Shown here piece by piece: positions 14,135 through 27,298 of a DNA stretch of 64,000 nt; within the stretch, counting starts at the first letter, position 1, and every line of letters begins with the position of its first letter. Source of the DNA: Albula goreensis (lineage: Eukaryota; Chordata; Actinopteri; Albuliformes; Albulidae); NCBI GenBank assembly GCA_022829145.1, contig CM040745.1, positions 35,928,406 to 35,992,405 of the forward strand, in the 5' to 3' direction. Below the pieces are notes generated by a model. The model did no database searches and had not been told where the DNA came from. It saw only the letters and a program-made list of their open reading frames with translations. The position numbers were made by a program, and so were the translations under genes.

Positions 14135-16522
14135 ATGACCGACCGTTCATACCTTTGCAGCATTTTCGTTTTCACTTACCTGACAGTGGCAGCACTGGCA
14201 ACCATAAGTAAGTAATTATAAGGAATATGAATTTAGATAGGGGAACAATAGAGTTTGTATGTAGCAATGCATGAAATTTTGCAGTGTGGAAGTAGAGTTC
14301 ATGTAGGCATCTTTAAGGAGACTAATGAGACTATAGTTTGGCAAAGCAGTGGGGGTGTGTGTTCCTGTTGTTCTCTCATAAATGGGGTTTGCTCTCTCCC
14401 CAGAGATCGGTTGATCTCTAACTTTTAACTACTATATTTACACGTACAGCGCTGGGGTCTATAGAACCCCAAACAATGAGGAAGAAAAGCCAATTTCGAC
14501 AGAACACAAGGGTTAAAATTAATTACAGTCTCTTTCATCCATAGGTCTTGCAGACAAAGCAATCAAGGTACCCCTTGGCAGAACCGTGGACATATATTGC
14601 TCAAATAAGCCATGGAATGTGACTATGTCTGTAATCTGGACAGTAACGCCAGTAAGAGGCAAGAAGTGCACCATTGGAAGCGCGATTGAGTCGCGTTTCG
14701 TCGACACTTGTCAAGATGGGAAAATTCAACGGGACACACCCGACGGAATACCCTACCTGCATATCCCGCGTGTCCGACTGAAGGATGAAGGGATATACTT
14801 ATGTACTGCGACTTATTTCAAAGGGTCTTACCAGTTGAGGACCAGATTATCTGTTAAGGGTTGGTATGTTTTCTTTTTAAAATTGTCTGCTGTGACTACA
14901 TGTGAAAATGGCCATGCGGAAAATGTTATTTGAACTGGTTAGTCCATACCGTACTAAACCAATGAATCAATGTTATAGTTTGGATGTCCCAGTGTTTACA
15001 ATTCATAAGAAATGTTCATGCTGCGCATTAGCTAAAACAGGCTTCGGAGACGGATTTATCCAACAATTGAATAAGCGTAAATTAGGTAGGTCTATCTGCT
15101 AGCTTTGCAGATGCATATTAAAATCTTCGTGTATGACCATTATCAGCAAGGTACAAAATGCATTCTATACTGATCTTGCCATGCAACTGTTCAGTTGTTA
15201 GAATCAGGGCAGATTTTGAAAATCTAATTTTGGCAAGACATCAATCTGACAATGAAGCCAAATCCATACCACAACACAAACTAAAACAGACGCCAGTGTT
15301 GAGAAATGTCAATTAATAAAGCCTTAAAAACTTTGAAAATGACCCAGAATCTGTGTCTTTCTAATTAAAACAAGGGAAAAAATGAATCTGGTAATGCTAA
15401 TTAAAAGATTATATAAAAGTCTGTTAGATGCTGTTCATTGAATGGAGACAGTGTATCTGCATAATCATTGCATGCACTTTATATAATATTTAATATAAAT
15501 GATAGGCTAACAAATGGAAAAAAAAATGTATCAAATATTAAAATCAGGCCTGGGACTAGCAAATCTGTTTGAACATGAAAACATACCCTCTTCTGCCACT
15601 GGAATTCATAAGTTCCAGAAAACTATAAGAAACTCAATTTTTATTTATATATTTATTTATATTTATATATATATCTGGCTGTTTACTTGATTAGCTGTTT
15701 TGCATTTTCAGAGGTTGAAGAAACCACAGCTAGCGAAACAAACAGTGGTAAGTCAATGCTACCCTATTTACTGTAGCAGAATTTCAAATGCATTGAGTAA
15801 AATGTTTGTTCCACTATACAATTAGACTTACACTTAGCCACTATTATGTGAATCTTTGCATTATCTATTGTCTATATTTAGCCAATATTAAAACTTATGA
15901 CAACAGAGTACATCTTCAAGGAAGACCTATAATTTATCTTCGGGCAGTGAAAACAGGAAATACACTGTAAATTAATCAATAGCTTTCTTGATTTAAGTTG
16001 GCTTTATGATTTAGCTATGGGTAGCCTTCTCTAAACAGTTTATTTAAACCCAGAGCAAATTGCTTCGTTTTACTATTTGTAGTGGATAGACACTGCATGA
16101 TTTGCTGTTTATATATGTATTTTCCACTGTATGAACATGATTGAAATTGCACATTGCTCTTACTTGTACATGGTTCACATATTATTTTTCTATTCCAATT
16201 GGTTAAATGTTTGTGAGAGTACTACATGAATTCAAGACCTGCTTTTTCATTTCGGACTGAATTTAACAATGTCAAGTACTCAGCATGTTTTTTTGCACCC
16301 GTTCAAATACAGTGGGGCTTCAATACCTCCCGGTCTCCCCCTTCTGCATCTCTCTACTCTGATGTTTTGTATCAAAAAGGTGAAGCCACGATCGTGAAGA
16401 CCACAGTGGCAACAGGTAACGGCAACCCAAAGAATGGATCTAAGAGGATCTATTCCAACCACATCGCAGCTCTCCTCATCAACGGCCTCTTCCTCCTGTC
16501 GATGAGTCTTAATAATTGCTAA
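14135..16522 (+). CDS. cd160-like: CD160-like GPI-anchored single-Ig receptor
   Basis: Predicted from four exons with matching phase-1 joins: 14,135-14,207; 14,545-14,859; 15,712-15,747; 16,380-16,522. The product has 188 residues, close to human CD160. Residues 1-25 are a hydrophobic signal peptide. Residues 26-129 form one V-type Ig domain with C43, W56 and a D105-x-G-x-Y-x-C111 motif. C66 and C80 could form a second disulphide, and N49-V-T is a glycosylation site. A short Thr/Glu stalk follows. The protein ends in a hydrophobic stretch (about 170-185) with no cytoplasmic tail, preceded by N160-G-S, as expected for GPI attachment. CD160 is an HVEM-binding lymphocyte receptor in mammals. Adjacency to pdzk1, as in human, supports the name. 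The donor after exon 2 (GTTGGT) and the acceptor of the last exon (after a run of A) are weak. Confidence 0.75.
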
Positions 16523-17221
16523 CTTTAAGTTTTAGGACTTTCTGTCACCTGTCATTGAATGTTCATTGGATTATACACAGACAGCAATCAGTTCGCTAGT
16601 AATACGTTTTAAAAATTGTGATAATTATATGGAAGAGTATAGAAATAGCTCTTTTAAAAATGCAGCTACAGGTATGTTCAGATATCTTTGATTTGAATTA
16701 ATGTTGAGTTTGAAATTGTGTATTGTAGTTTAACAAGCTAACTATCTTACCCAAATGGTATACCTATGATTAAAATGGCAATCAAATGTCCAGTTTACTC
16801 AGTACTAACCAAGTGACATAAAAAATTATACTGACAATTTAAGTAGTAACATATTTATTAACATGATATGCAAGTTACTAACAGAGATATATAGTATGTT
16901 ATATACAATTTATCATATGGAAATGTAATATTTTTAGAACTGACTATCAATAATTTTATATTAGATAGTGGGATATTTAGTTTCATTGCATACAATGCTA
17001 TAGGTCATGTTTTACAATGTATCTTGTTCATCAAATGTTTCTCAGTTAAATGCTTACAGGTAAAATGGATAATATAGGATATACAACAGGATGATTCACA
17101 GTATGCATTATATTTTACTTCAGGAAGTTGTATCATGAACTTTATAGTCTATGGGATGTACACGTGCTAAGGTGGCTTTTATTTTGACATCTGAGTACTT
17201 AATTTTAATCATGACAGGCAT

Positions 17222-17227
17222 AATAAA
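17222..17227 (+). terminator. Candidate poly(A) signal of the CD160-like gene
   Basis: A canonical AATAAA hexamer about 700 bases after the stop codon, the first clear one I see downstream. It would give a long 3' untranslated region. Cleavage-site context was not evaluated. Confidence 0.35.
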
Positions 17228-18387
17228 GGTCATTCAAAGATTGCCATTTGTTTCTGTCAAGTACATTAATTAGGATAGCATGTCTGTGTTATGAGGACCA
17301 TGAGTTTAATTTATCAAATACTGTATCACTTTGTTATTGTTGGTATAAAATATGAAGATTTATTTAGCTGTGCAATGAGTAGTTTCAGGGAATTTCCTAC
17401 TTTATTTTTTGTGGTGATCCTTTTAGGGTGGATTTCTGAGAATTTCAACTGCTGATAAGGTTGAATATAGCCAGTTCAGAGGAGAAAACACTTGGGTGCT
17501 TCCTGTGATTGGAGGATAGTGCTCACTATGCCACACCCTCAGTTCTGCTGATTCACTGTTACTGACTAAATTAAAACGCAAATGCACAGAGCAAAACGTT
17601 AACCTCACCATATACTTTAGTGATGGATCAAACTTCATTCATTCGTTTCAGATATTTTCTTTATTTATGGCACTCCCCAAAATAATTGCACGGGTTTGAT
17701 AGCAAAAAATTCATTTGTCATTTTTGTCATTGAAAAAAAAACTGCTTTAATTGTTGTTGGAAATATACCAAAAAGGCATTTCATTTTGTAAAATGAAATC
17801 CTTTTTAAAATACAGCAGCGGAATAACTATACACAGGTGAATTTTTAGAGAGTATTGAGAACTGACAATTACACAGATCACAAGATCAGTTGCTGTCAAT
17901 AAAACCATAATATTCAAAGGAGTATGTTCTTTGACCCCTACGCAAAAGTTAAAGAATTATTTAAACTCACACACAAAACCGCTTACAAGCTTGTTTTATA
18001 GGATACACTGAAAGCTGCTAAGGTAACACAAGATGATGCACGGACTGTTTCAGCAGGAACACTGTATGTTAGATCTATTTCCTCATTTTATTCATATTTG
18101 GAATCCTTTTGACAGCAAGTTAGAAAATAAAACTCCCGGCTTGGTAATTCCTGGCTACATTCATAAAATATATCATATTGATGATTCATTAAAATGCAGC
18201 AGGATTTGATTGAGCCATTTCTGCAAATATAACTGTGTGGTTTTACCTTATTATGGAAATTATTTCTGCATACAATTTTGAGACTAAATGATGACTGGAA
18301 CATCGTTCTTGTCTGCAAAGCTGTGCTTAGGTCACAATGACATTGTGGTCATGCTTCAGTTTATTATTTTGGTAAGCATAATAAACA

Positions 18388-18393
18388 TTTATT
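18388..18393 (-). terminator. Candidate poly(A) signal of pdzk1
   Basis: AATAAA on the minus strand, about 310 bases after the pdzk1 stop codon. A second one lies a little further downstream at 18,360-18,365. Confidence 0.4.
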
Positions 18394-18700
18394 CATATAT
18401 CTCACTGCGTGTTGAGATTACATGAATATCATGCAGGGTAATGTATCAATTGAGATGCTGAACCGAGACAGGAAGAGTCAAAATAAATTACGGAAACTGA
18501 TAAATGGGGACTCCATTAATATTTGACTTGGATTTTTTTTACCATTGAATGTGAAATCGCGAATTTTCAATGCGCTGCTTTTATCTGCAATTCTCTGCCA
18601 TGCAGAATAAATATTTGCATTCGCCGTACACGCACAGGACTGGAACAAAGTTAATGAGGCCGGGAAAGCAGTCTCTTTGGAAAAGAGCGCAACGGAGTCT

Positions 18701-21700
18701 TCATAGTCTTTCGTCCTCGCTGGGGCAGTCCGACTCTGAGGAAGACACGGATGCTTTCTGTGAAAGGAGGGAGGAAAGGAGAACGAAGCTGTCAGACACC
18801 CACGGGACAGACCGGTCTCACATCAGACGCCCACTGTCGCTACAGACATTTGCTGCGATTTCATGCGTGTAGCGCCGGGGCGTCGTGATCAAACGGCTAC
18901 ACTCTCGGTTCAGGCTCAAAGGAGAGCCACGACCTGATTTAAATGCAGCTGAAGAGGTGGCCCATTGATATGTTCATTGTGCAAATAAAGAGTTGCGTAA
19001 GCTGTACTTACCCTGTCGCAAGGCTCTGATTGGCTGGGTGGGGTGGTCGGTCGGACCTCTTCGGTCGACTCTTTCTGCTCTGCCTCCTTTTGCTCAACCT
19101 CTTTCTGCTTCACCTCTCCTTGCTCCGCCTCTTTCTGCTCCACCTCTTTCTGCTCTGCCTCCTTTTGCTCTGCCTCTTTCTGCTCCACCTCCTCTTGCTC
19201 CACCTCCTTCTGCTCCACCTCCTCTTGCTCCACCTCTTTCTGCTCCGCCTCTTTCTCTTCGTCTCCATCCTCTGCCTCTTTTTCACTCTCACTCTCCTCC
19301 TGCTCCTCATTCTGTGCCTCCTCCTCCTCCTTCACCTCCTCCTGCGTGGCAGCGGGTGTGTCGAGGGAGGCCTCGGCCAGCAACGGGGCAGCGACCGGGA
19401 CTTTTTTGGCCTTGATGCGGTCGTAGGCCCGTCTCCCGGCGACCAACAGGACCAGGCTGCTCCCGCTTTTCCTGATCATCTCCACCACCTCCTCGTGACC
19501 GCGGTCCTCCACGTTAACTCCACCCACCTCGATTACGATGTCATCATCCTCCAGCCCCGCCATATCCGCCGCCCCGCCCTTCACCACCTGAGGATCAGCA
19601 CCAATGGCAGAAAATACAGACTGCATCACTGTACCATCGATACAAGTGAATGTTACCTTCACAGCTCACCCTCTGTTGCAGTCAACATGAGGCTGCAGCT
19701 TATAACATGGAAGCTAATGCTACACTGGTTGTAATACTACAACCACTCTTGGCTCAACACTGGTGTTTATGGCAATTGAGGAATAAAAAACATACCTAAG
19801 CATTCACAGCACAATCAAAAGTCCCTACAATGTATGGCCAAGCACAGTCCAGGGGAAATCGATTATGATGAGTAAAAACAGTTAAGATAGGCACATGTAC
19901 GTGTGCTATAAAAGTTTTATCAATGAAAGAAATACCAATTGTTTCCCAGTGGACACTAACTCATTGTTAGGACATGGGGACCCATTTAAGAAGGCCTTGC
20001 AGGGGGTCAAGGTTGGTCACGAACGGCAGCATTGCACCATTAAGTTATCCAATAAGGTGGAGGTGCCTCCTGTCGTCGTGAAAAGAGTGCAGCATGGCTT
20101 GTTTCTGAATACAGGTCTCACTGCTATTCAGTTTAAGGGGGTAAATACAGCACAGACTATGTTACAATGCAGAGTGAATAGGGAGACAATGCAAACCATG
20201 TAATTCATTTGAATTTATCAAGGTGCATACAAATTACTATGTGTTTGATTGTGCTCGTTATGGAGGGAGCAGGTTTGAACATTACTCAAGCGCATTGAAA
20301 TAGCAGCTGTTATTTTAAACTGCTAGCGTCTTAGCTTACAGCTGTGGTGTGCCATCAACTTGGAGAGAAAATTTCAACATGCCTAAGGATACAATAACAA
20401 CAGCATATCAGCTCCCAGTTCATGCCGTCATCATCGTCTTACTTAATGAGCTCAAGGATAACCTGGAGCCAAACACAAGGGTAGAAGTACAACATCCCTG
20501 TAGCAACATCCAACTGATTGGAATGTCTCAAACTATACTACATTTTTTTTAAAATGGCAAGATTCCAACTTGAACTGAGTGGACTCAGATATTGAATCTC
20601 AGTGAAAAGTTCCCTAAAATAATAAACTGGCTTCAATCCTACTTACACACTACAGGGTTTGACTGCAGAAAAATTCTCTTCACTGCTTTTGAGAATTGGG
20701 GGGCTTCTCTTATTTAAACTTTGAGGCAAACTCAGCATTTTAAAAATTTCTCACTTGGCAATGTTTGATTTTCCCTCTTTTCAGATCTAAAATATACCAA
20801 CAGCAGATCCACAGAATTATGGACACTCAGAAGTGTAACCCAGGAGTTAGCCCAGAGGTAGAATTATAAATGTGCCTTCTCACTTTCAAACTCTAAAGCA
20901 AAAACTAGAACATTAAACCAAAATTCTATCACATTTTCCACTGATAAAACACAATACTAAACACAGTTAGACAAAACGTGCACGTCCTAGGCACTATTGC
21001 AAAACCAAATTGTTTGAGAAAATTGCTGACGTCTTGCAGTGCGTTCCTCTTTCGGTGAGCCTTACCCTTCACCTTTCTTCATACATTCAAATGTCTGTTG
21101 GGTCTTTGCATTCTATAAAACTCAAAATAACACTTTTCTGTAATCCATGCCCTACGTATAAGCCTACTAACTTCTACACCTCATGCCTTTCCTTTTTATA
21201 TGGTTTCTGTTGTTTTATTAAATTAATAAATGTTTGTGTACTGTGATTTCTGCACATGATAGTCTCTTTTGTCATGGCTTCATATGGCTGGTTTGTGACA
21301 GTGATTTAATGTTGCCAGATAAGCTACGCTCAGCTCAGCTAAGCTAAATCTCTCGTTACCTCCTTGATGTACTGGCCGGCGACTCCCTGAATCCCATTGA
21401 GGTGAAACCCAAATCCGGCCGCTGTCTTTTCCAGCTTGCAGAGCTTGGGTTTGTAATCCTCCGCGATTGGCCGGGCCGAGGCAGGGGGCGGGGTGGGTGA
21501 GGGTTCCGCGGCGGGCGGAACCGGCTCAGGCGACGCTGGGGGGGTCAGCTGAGGAAGGGACCCCCTCATTTCGTCCCAGTAGAGAAGGGGCGACAACTCG
21601 CCCTGTGGAAAGGGTGCTAATGTCAGCCTGAACATTTTCAGAACCTAAACCATTAGAACAAGCTGCCGTTCCACTGTCTCAAACGTTCTACTGTTGAGGG

Positions 21701-24700
21701 TGTACTGACAGCGTGAATTAATAAAGTCAGGGTTTACAGCACAGGAGTGGTCTCTCAGTACTTGCTTCTGGGATACCTCTCTGCCTGAGAATCTCTCCAT
21801 ATTGTCAATTTGTTTGACAGAAGGCCTAGCTACTTGCTCTGCAACAACTCTCAGAAAATAGGATCTAACAGAACATGAGTGGACACGACAGAACCCAAGT
21901 CCTTTTTGCAATACTGAGAATAAAACATGGCAACCAGGCAGATCATTCGAAATCCCGAAGTGATGTACACTCACGACTGAAGAAGCCAAAATTAATGCTG
22001 CAGCACTGTTTGTTTGTTTGTGTTTGTTTTTTTTTTTTCCAGGGCTTTTTTCAAAATAAATTTCCAACTGAATTCTCACACAAAACTGATTGTTAATGAA
22101 CCTCATATGTGACCCTTTCTGTTCAGTGGTGAGTCATTCTAGCTATTTCTGACTCAAATATTAAATATTTATTTCAGGCAAAATACCAACTGGATTTTTG
22201 TTCCCACAAATCAGTTGGAAATTCAGCAATAATGTTGGCAACACTGACCTGAAGCAGTGAGGACACACTGTATTTACCTCCGCAATTGCCGTGGTTACCA
22301 TGTTGAAGGACGCCACTCATTCAAATGCATGCTGTATACCAGATGGACGGGGTGTTGTTTTACTCCCGCAAGGACACATACCATCTTGTACATTTTATCC
22401 GTCTCATTGTCGATCACCAGCAGCGAGCACGAGTCTCCACACTGGCGGATTCTGTCCACGACCTGGTTGTGGTCCATGTTGTTGACGTCCTCACCATTCA
22501 CCGCCATCAGACGGTCCATGTCCTTCAGACCCGCCCTCTCTGCGGGGCTTCCGCTGTCGATGTCCTTTATAATGTGGCCTAGGGGAAACAGCATCTCTTT
22601 TCTGCCCATTTTGTTTCTCTGATGTAGAGATTTTTGCCCTCTTTCGTTTGCATGACAATTACAATAGCCAACTCAAACATCAAAACGAAACATTTTCTTT
22701 CCTTGTTTTAATTTTACCCCCTTTTTCCCCAACCTCACCTGTTAGCCTCCCACAGCAATCCTCTCTCACCAATTCAGGACGCCGTCATGAGTGTCTAAAA
22801 CTTCTAATTCACATGACAACTAGATCTCACTTCTTTTTACGCCGCAGATGCACCAGTAATTACATATGGACTATGTCGTCACAGGATTGCCAAATCAACA
22901 TGCACGTGGTTCAGGTCCAACCGCTAGAGAGCAGTGAGAACGTATTCACCGTAATTAACTTCCCTAATTTTTTTCTTATTGACATCCCAGTCCAGAATGA
23001 ACCTGAATTTGATTATAACTGGACCACCATACAATACAAAGTGGTAGCAGTCAGATATAGCCAAGATCCAGTCCTATGATCTTATGCAGCATCATCAAAT
23101 GTGAGTTATTGGATGTCGGTTTTGTTTTCATCACAAAAATGCACCTTCGATGTTGGGGTCAGCCCTCAGGAAGAAGCCGTAGCCGTCAGAACCCTTTGTC
23201 ATGTCGGCGATGCGTGGCTTATGTGGGAGGTACTTAACCGTGGCCATCCCCGCCCCCAGCCTCACTTTCTTGTTTCTGTAGTGGTTGTCCGTCTCCTCGT
23301 CTGCCAGTAGGAACATGACACTGCCACCCGAGGCCTTAACCTGACACAGACCATGTCAACAAGATGGACAGAGAATTTATAACCTGGAGTCCTCACAGAC
23401 TAGTGGCAGAAAGTACCAGAAATATTATGATGAGAAAAAAAACTCCCTCTACCCCACAATGAGTGAAACAACCAGGCCCTACCAAGCATTGACTTATGAA
23501 ATTCAAAAAGATTTCCTCTCCAGCTGAATTTGTAATGATAAATTAAGCAGTTTATGATTGAGAGGAAATCCTTCTGACTGAGTGACACAATCAAAAAGTT
23601 AGGCCAATAAACTAGATTAATGTGCATGGAAGCTCCACCCATTCAGAGGTTCATCAAATTTCCACTCTCTTCACCTGAAACATGTTTTTTCGAAAAGTTC
23701 TGCTTCAGTCATTTACAATACTGAATCAACTGCAGCATGTTTTAGCTATGGTATTCATTTCTTCAGCATGAAAGTTCAGTGCAGCCAATTGTATATTTAA
23801 TCTGAGTAGAGATTTACTTGAAGGTCACACACTTCATCCATCCAAAGTTACAACTGTACGTTCTTAAACATTGTGTAGACGTATGAGATGTGTATAACCT
23901 TCTCCACAATCTGCTCATGGGTGGTGTTGTCCACATTCTCCCCATTGACCTCCACGATGCGGTCTTTGGCCTTGACGCCGGCCTTGTCCGCAACTCCAGC
24001 GGGGGTCACATCGGTCATATAAACTCCCCTCTCACCTTGACAAACAGAAAGGAATAATAATAATACTCAATCATCATCATCATCATCATCATCAGAAAAA
24101 GAAGAGAGGGAGGAGGAGGAAGAGGACGAAGAAATGAGCAAATAAACCCGAGAAAACAAAAGTGGATTTTCACGAATACTATTTTCTTTCCTGCCTTTGG
24201 AATTTCTCCTGGACACAAACACACTTTATCAGTTGTTTAAAGTATATTGCATTCACTTGTAAGTATATTGCTATCAGTTTAATTGATAGCATTTATATTA
24301 TTAATCACTTGAAACTGCATTATAAATTGCTTCCTAAAGTCAGTATGTGTCGGCAACAGAACACCCTTTGAGCATGAGCTGGGAGTCTCATTATGGGACT
24401 TTGCAGAATTCACTGGTGATAAATGAGTTTCTTCTCTCCGATCTCCATCTGCTGACCTGATCAATAGATCATACAGCTGATTCAATTGTTTTGTCAGTTT
24501 AACATTACGACCGGTTAAAGTGGTCTACCCATTTATTTCATCCTCTCCCTGTTTGCGTACAACTGTAACTGTTCATTCCGTGAGGCTAGCAGTGGTAGGA
24601 AAGTGAATCTACATTCATAAGACCCCCAATACAGGTGAATTCATTATGTGTCATCACTGACTCACTTATTTTAACCAATCAAAGTGTGTTCCTATGGGGA

Positions 24701-25757
24701 ACACTTTTTTGACTGGCTTTTGATGGCCATCGTTTGACCTTCCTAAGCATCCACCCATTACAGGGTTACTGAAGCCATAAAAGGCCACCGCAAAACACTA
24801 AAATATTCATTAGACGTGTAAAACAGGATCTTTGAAACAGAATCTCAGTTTATCCGTCATATGGGATCGGAAAGCATGTCCCGTCCTCACCTCGAGTCGA
24901 CTTGAGTGAGAAGCCGTACCCGTTCCGGGCCTTCACCAAGAAGCAGAGTTTGGGTTTAAGGGTGGATCCGGCAACCCCATTCATAATGGGGGCAGTTTGG
25001 GCCGGGCGAGGGTGGGGGTCGGACAGGTCTATGCCAGTCGCCTTGGCCTGTTTGTAAGAGGCCTGGTCCAGGATGTGAAACGTGACCGTCGTACCGCTTC
25101 CTTTAACCATGTCCACCACCTAGAACCAGCAGCACACAGGGGACTGAAAGTACGCTTCCAACATGAATCACAGTCCTTCAAATATTAACTGTTCTTTTCT
25201 GCCTTTGAATAAAACTTTCCTTCTACTTGGGGCCTTTGGGTTACAAACAGTAACAAGTAATGGCAAATATGTTTGTGGTGCAGAATATGGCCAGAGGTCC
25301 CCTTTATGGTAAAAATAGTGGTTAAGTTGGTTAAATTAATTTGTCTTGTCACTCAATAGCCCCAAGTGCATGCAGGTTCATGAACAGATCATATGTTGAC
25401 TCTGCTCTCCACCAACAATATTTGATTGGTGTCATCACTGCAGTGTGAAAAACTCTAAAGTCGATGATGGAAAATTCCAGTGGAACCTTTGTAGGTAGGA
25501 GGTTACTATGAGACCTCTGTCACAAAATGGCCGCTCTGGGTGGTGTTTACCTGTGAATGGTCCAACACATCCACAAACGTGCCATTGACTCTCAGTATCC
25601 GGTCCCCGTCCTTCATGCCAGCGAGCTCCGCTGGACCTCCCATTTCCAGGTTCCGGATCAGGTGACCCTCCTCGCCCTGCTCCATCCGGAGGAAGAAGCC
25701 GAAGCTCTGGCCCTCTCGCTTGCTCAGGTTGATCACTTTGGGCTTGGGGACGGCCAT
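18701..25757 (-). CDS. pdzk1: PDZK1 / NHERF3 four-PDZ scaffold protein
   Basis: Eight coding exons on the minus strand: 25,551-25,757; 24,891-25,119; 23,899-24,035; 23,145-23,340; 22,382-22,578; 21,360-21,602; 19,012-19,587; 18,701-18,757. All junction phases agree and give 613 residues (human about 519). Four PDZ domains lie at about 8-88, 124-206, 232-312 and 373-455. Their carboxylate-binding loops read FGFFL, YGFSL, YGFFL and FGFHL, each domain is split by an intron after the loop or after the second helix start, and each keeps the usual V/N-G-E/T region. PDZK1 holds transporters and receptors at the apical membrane of epithelia. Here the C-terminus carries a 60-residue Glu-rich pentapeptide repeat, then a short last exon ending DERL. 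The start is Met at 25,757; an in-frame Met seven codons upstream is less likely because a splice acceptor lies between them. Confidence 0.92.
19072..19251 (-). repeat. In-frame 15-base coding minisatellite in pdzk1
   Basis: Twelve tandem units of 15 bases encode pentapeptides of consensus E-(A/V)-E-Q-(K/E), starting at exon residue 113 of the seventh coding exon. Neighbouring units differ by single substitutions, and one has Lys and one Gly at a position usually Glu or Lys. The unit length is a multiple of three, so copy-number change keeps the frame. The array lies after PDZ4 in a region that is already acidic and probably disordered. The opposite strand is Leu/Ser-rich and open, but this is only the shadow of the repeat. 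Confidence 0.93.
19588..21359 (-). other. Intron of pdzk1 between the two PDZ4 exons
   Basis: About 1.8 kb. Open frames on the + strand near 19.9-20.2 kb and 20.35-20.55 kb have no recognisable domain and no matching splice partners. I see nothing else definable. Confidence 0.6.
24070..24142. repeat. ATC triplet repeat followed by a purine-rich tract
   Basis: About eight ATC/TCA units lead into a GA-rich stretch of about 50 bases, in a pdzk1 intron 35 bases upstream of the exon at 23,899-24,035 as read on the minus strand. On the minus strand the purine tract is a polypyrimidine run lying before that exon's acceptor, though it is separated from it by ordinary sequence. Confidence 0.8.
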
Positions 25758-26959
25758 CTCTCTGTCATACCACCACAAAAGACGTGTTTCAGAGATCTTT
25801 CTTCCTTCTCTCTTTAAGCACTATGGGACCCTTGATACCTAAATGAGCCTGGAGAGCCACAGGTCTTTATGACCACAGAAAACATGTTTGGTGAATTAAA
25901 CGTGCAATCAGCTACTCTGATTGGTCAGTTTCGTGCTGAAAATCAGTGCACTCATCCGGTCCACAGGACTAACGCTGACGGACTAATGTGGTGCAGTTCA
26001 TGATTTGCACAGCACCATGACACACAAAGAAATGACACAGAATTGCTACTTTAACTCTGTCTGTCTGTAATTTTTATTACTTAAAGTCGAGCAATAATAT
26101 AGCTTTCAATCATTCAATCAACAAAATAAATTGGCCACACCTATTGTAATGCTTGCAAATTTGATTCTTGTGATTATGGAGCTAATTGATATGAGTTTAA
26201 TTGGTTTAAAAATGTAATGCATTATGTATATCCTTAAAGAAAGTATGTACATTTTAGTTAATCTAATTCTAGCCAAGGGTGTTTGATGAAATCCCAATGC
26301 TAATACGCTGTGTGTCTTCTGAACACATAGTGCAAACACAAACCATTCCCTGTTTCAAGAGAAGAAGGGAATGGTTTTATAACAAATGGCTTGTTGTGCA
26401 GGTGGTTCTTTGATGTGGAGTCGTGAGGCACGTAGGTGTAGCAGCGAGTGTTTTGAAGCCTCAGCACCAGAACGCCGAAGTGGGCCCCACAGCTGTTACT
26501 AAATCACAGATAATATTTTCCAGTATTTTATTTCCCATTTTTTGAAAACTGTTTGCTTTGTTCTCACACATATATTAGGTTTCATACTGATTACCCATGC
26601 ACAAAATACTCTGGAAATAAAAACAATTCCTCATTTTAACACTTGTAACACCAGTTTTAAATTTTAATTAGGCATGGGGGTTTGGGGGTTTACAGCTGGT
26701 GAGGGGAAATAAATTAAAGATGGCAAGTATTTTTTGCTTGTTTGGGAAACGCTAAGGACAGTTTTTCAGAGTGCTAGTCCTCTGTTTCACCAGTCTCATT
26801 CACATGCCAGTGGAAAATTGTATTTATATGGCTTGACTGAGCTCTCTGAAATCTCTCAGGTTACAATGAACACTGTTTTCAGAGATGTGAAGGAAGTGGT
26901 TCTAAAAGTCACAGTTATGGTGTCCACCAAGTTTGGAAGCGAAGGGGGAAAACAAAACT

Positions 26960-27298
26960 GAAACACAGCTATTAAATTGGGAGGGGGGAGGGAGATGGAT
27001 CTGCCGGTACCGATTTCATGTCTCTATACCAAATGGTTCAAAAGTTATGGCCGAGCTAAAAAATACAACCAGGTTCTATATCGCCACCTTCTAGAATTTT
27101 TGCGTCAAAATTGTGAGGGTGTGGGCTTGGGTCCTCTACATGCCCACCAAAAAGCATATATTTACCAATATATACCAATATTTGGGAGAGTTACGGCCAT
27201 TTTAGATGAAAACGGCAGAAGGCTGAACAATAATAATAGAAACCGCAATAACAATAAGGGATTCAGCCCAATACGTGGGCTTGCGCCCTAAATATCCT
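26960..27298. mobile_element. Dispersed non-coding repeat, family not identified
   Basis: A block with phrasing typical of fish interspersed repeats: a variable stretch with 'ggttcaaaagttatggccga' near 27,031, a second similar 'gagttacggccatttt' near 27,188, then an AAT/AAC-rich tail. It ends near 27,296 at a GGGCTTGCGCCCT palindrome. The internal near-repeat and terminal palindrome suggest a non-autonomous transposable element. No protein domain is visible in its open frame. Confidence 0.45.

Larger units (their letters stand above)
16523..18700. other. Intergenic gap between convergent cd160-like and pdzk1
   Basis: About 2.2 kb of AT-rich sequence between the stop codons of two tail-to-tail genes, so it must hold both 3' untranslated regions. 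An AATAAA at 17,222-17,227 could end the + strand transcript. TTTATT at 18,360-18,365 and 18,388-18,393 are AATAAA on the minus strand and could end pdzk1. I see no further coding exon. Confidence 0.5.

Noticed and set aside
19110..19310. Minus-strand Arg/Ser/Lys-rich frame over the minisatellite
   Set aside because: Shifted reading of the same repeat; the Glu-rich frame is the one continuous with PDZ4.
18993..19734. Long + strand open frames rich in Leu, Ser or Pro opposite pdzk1
   Set aside because: They are complements of the 15-base coding minisatellite and PDZ4 exon; the minus strand encodes a PDZ domain and has consistent splice sites.
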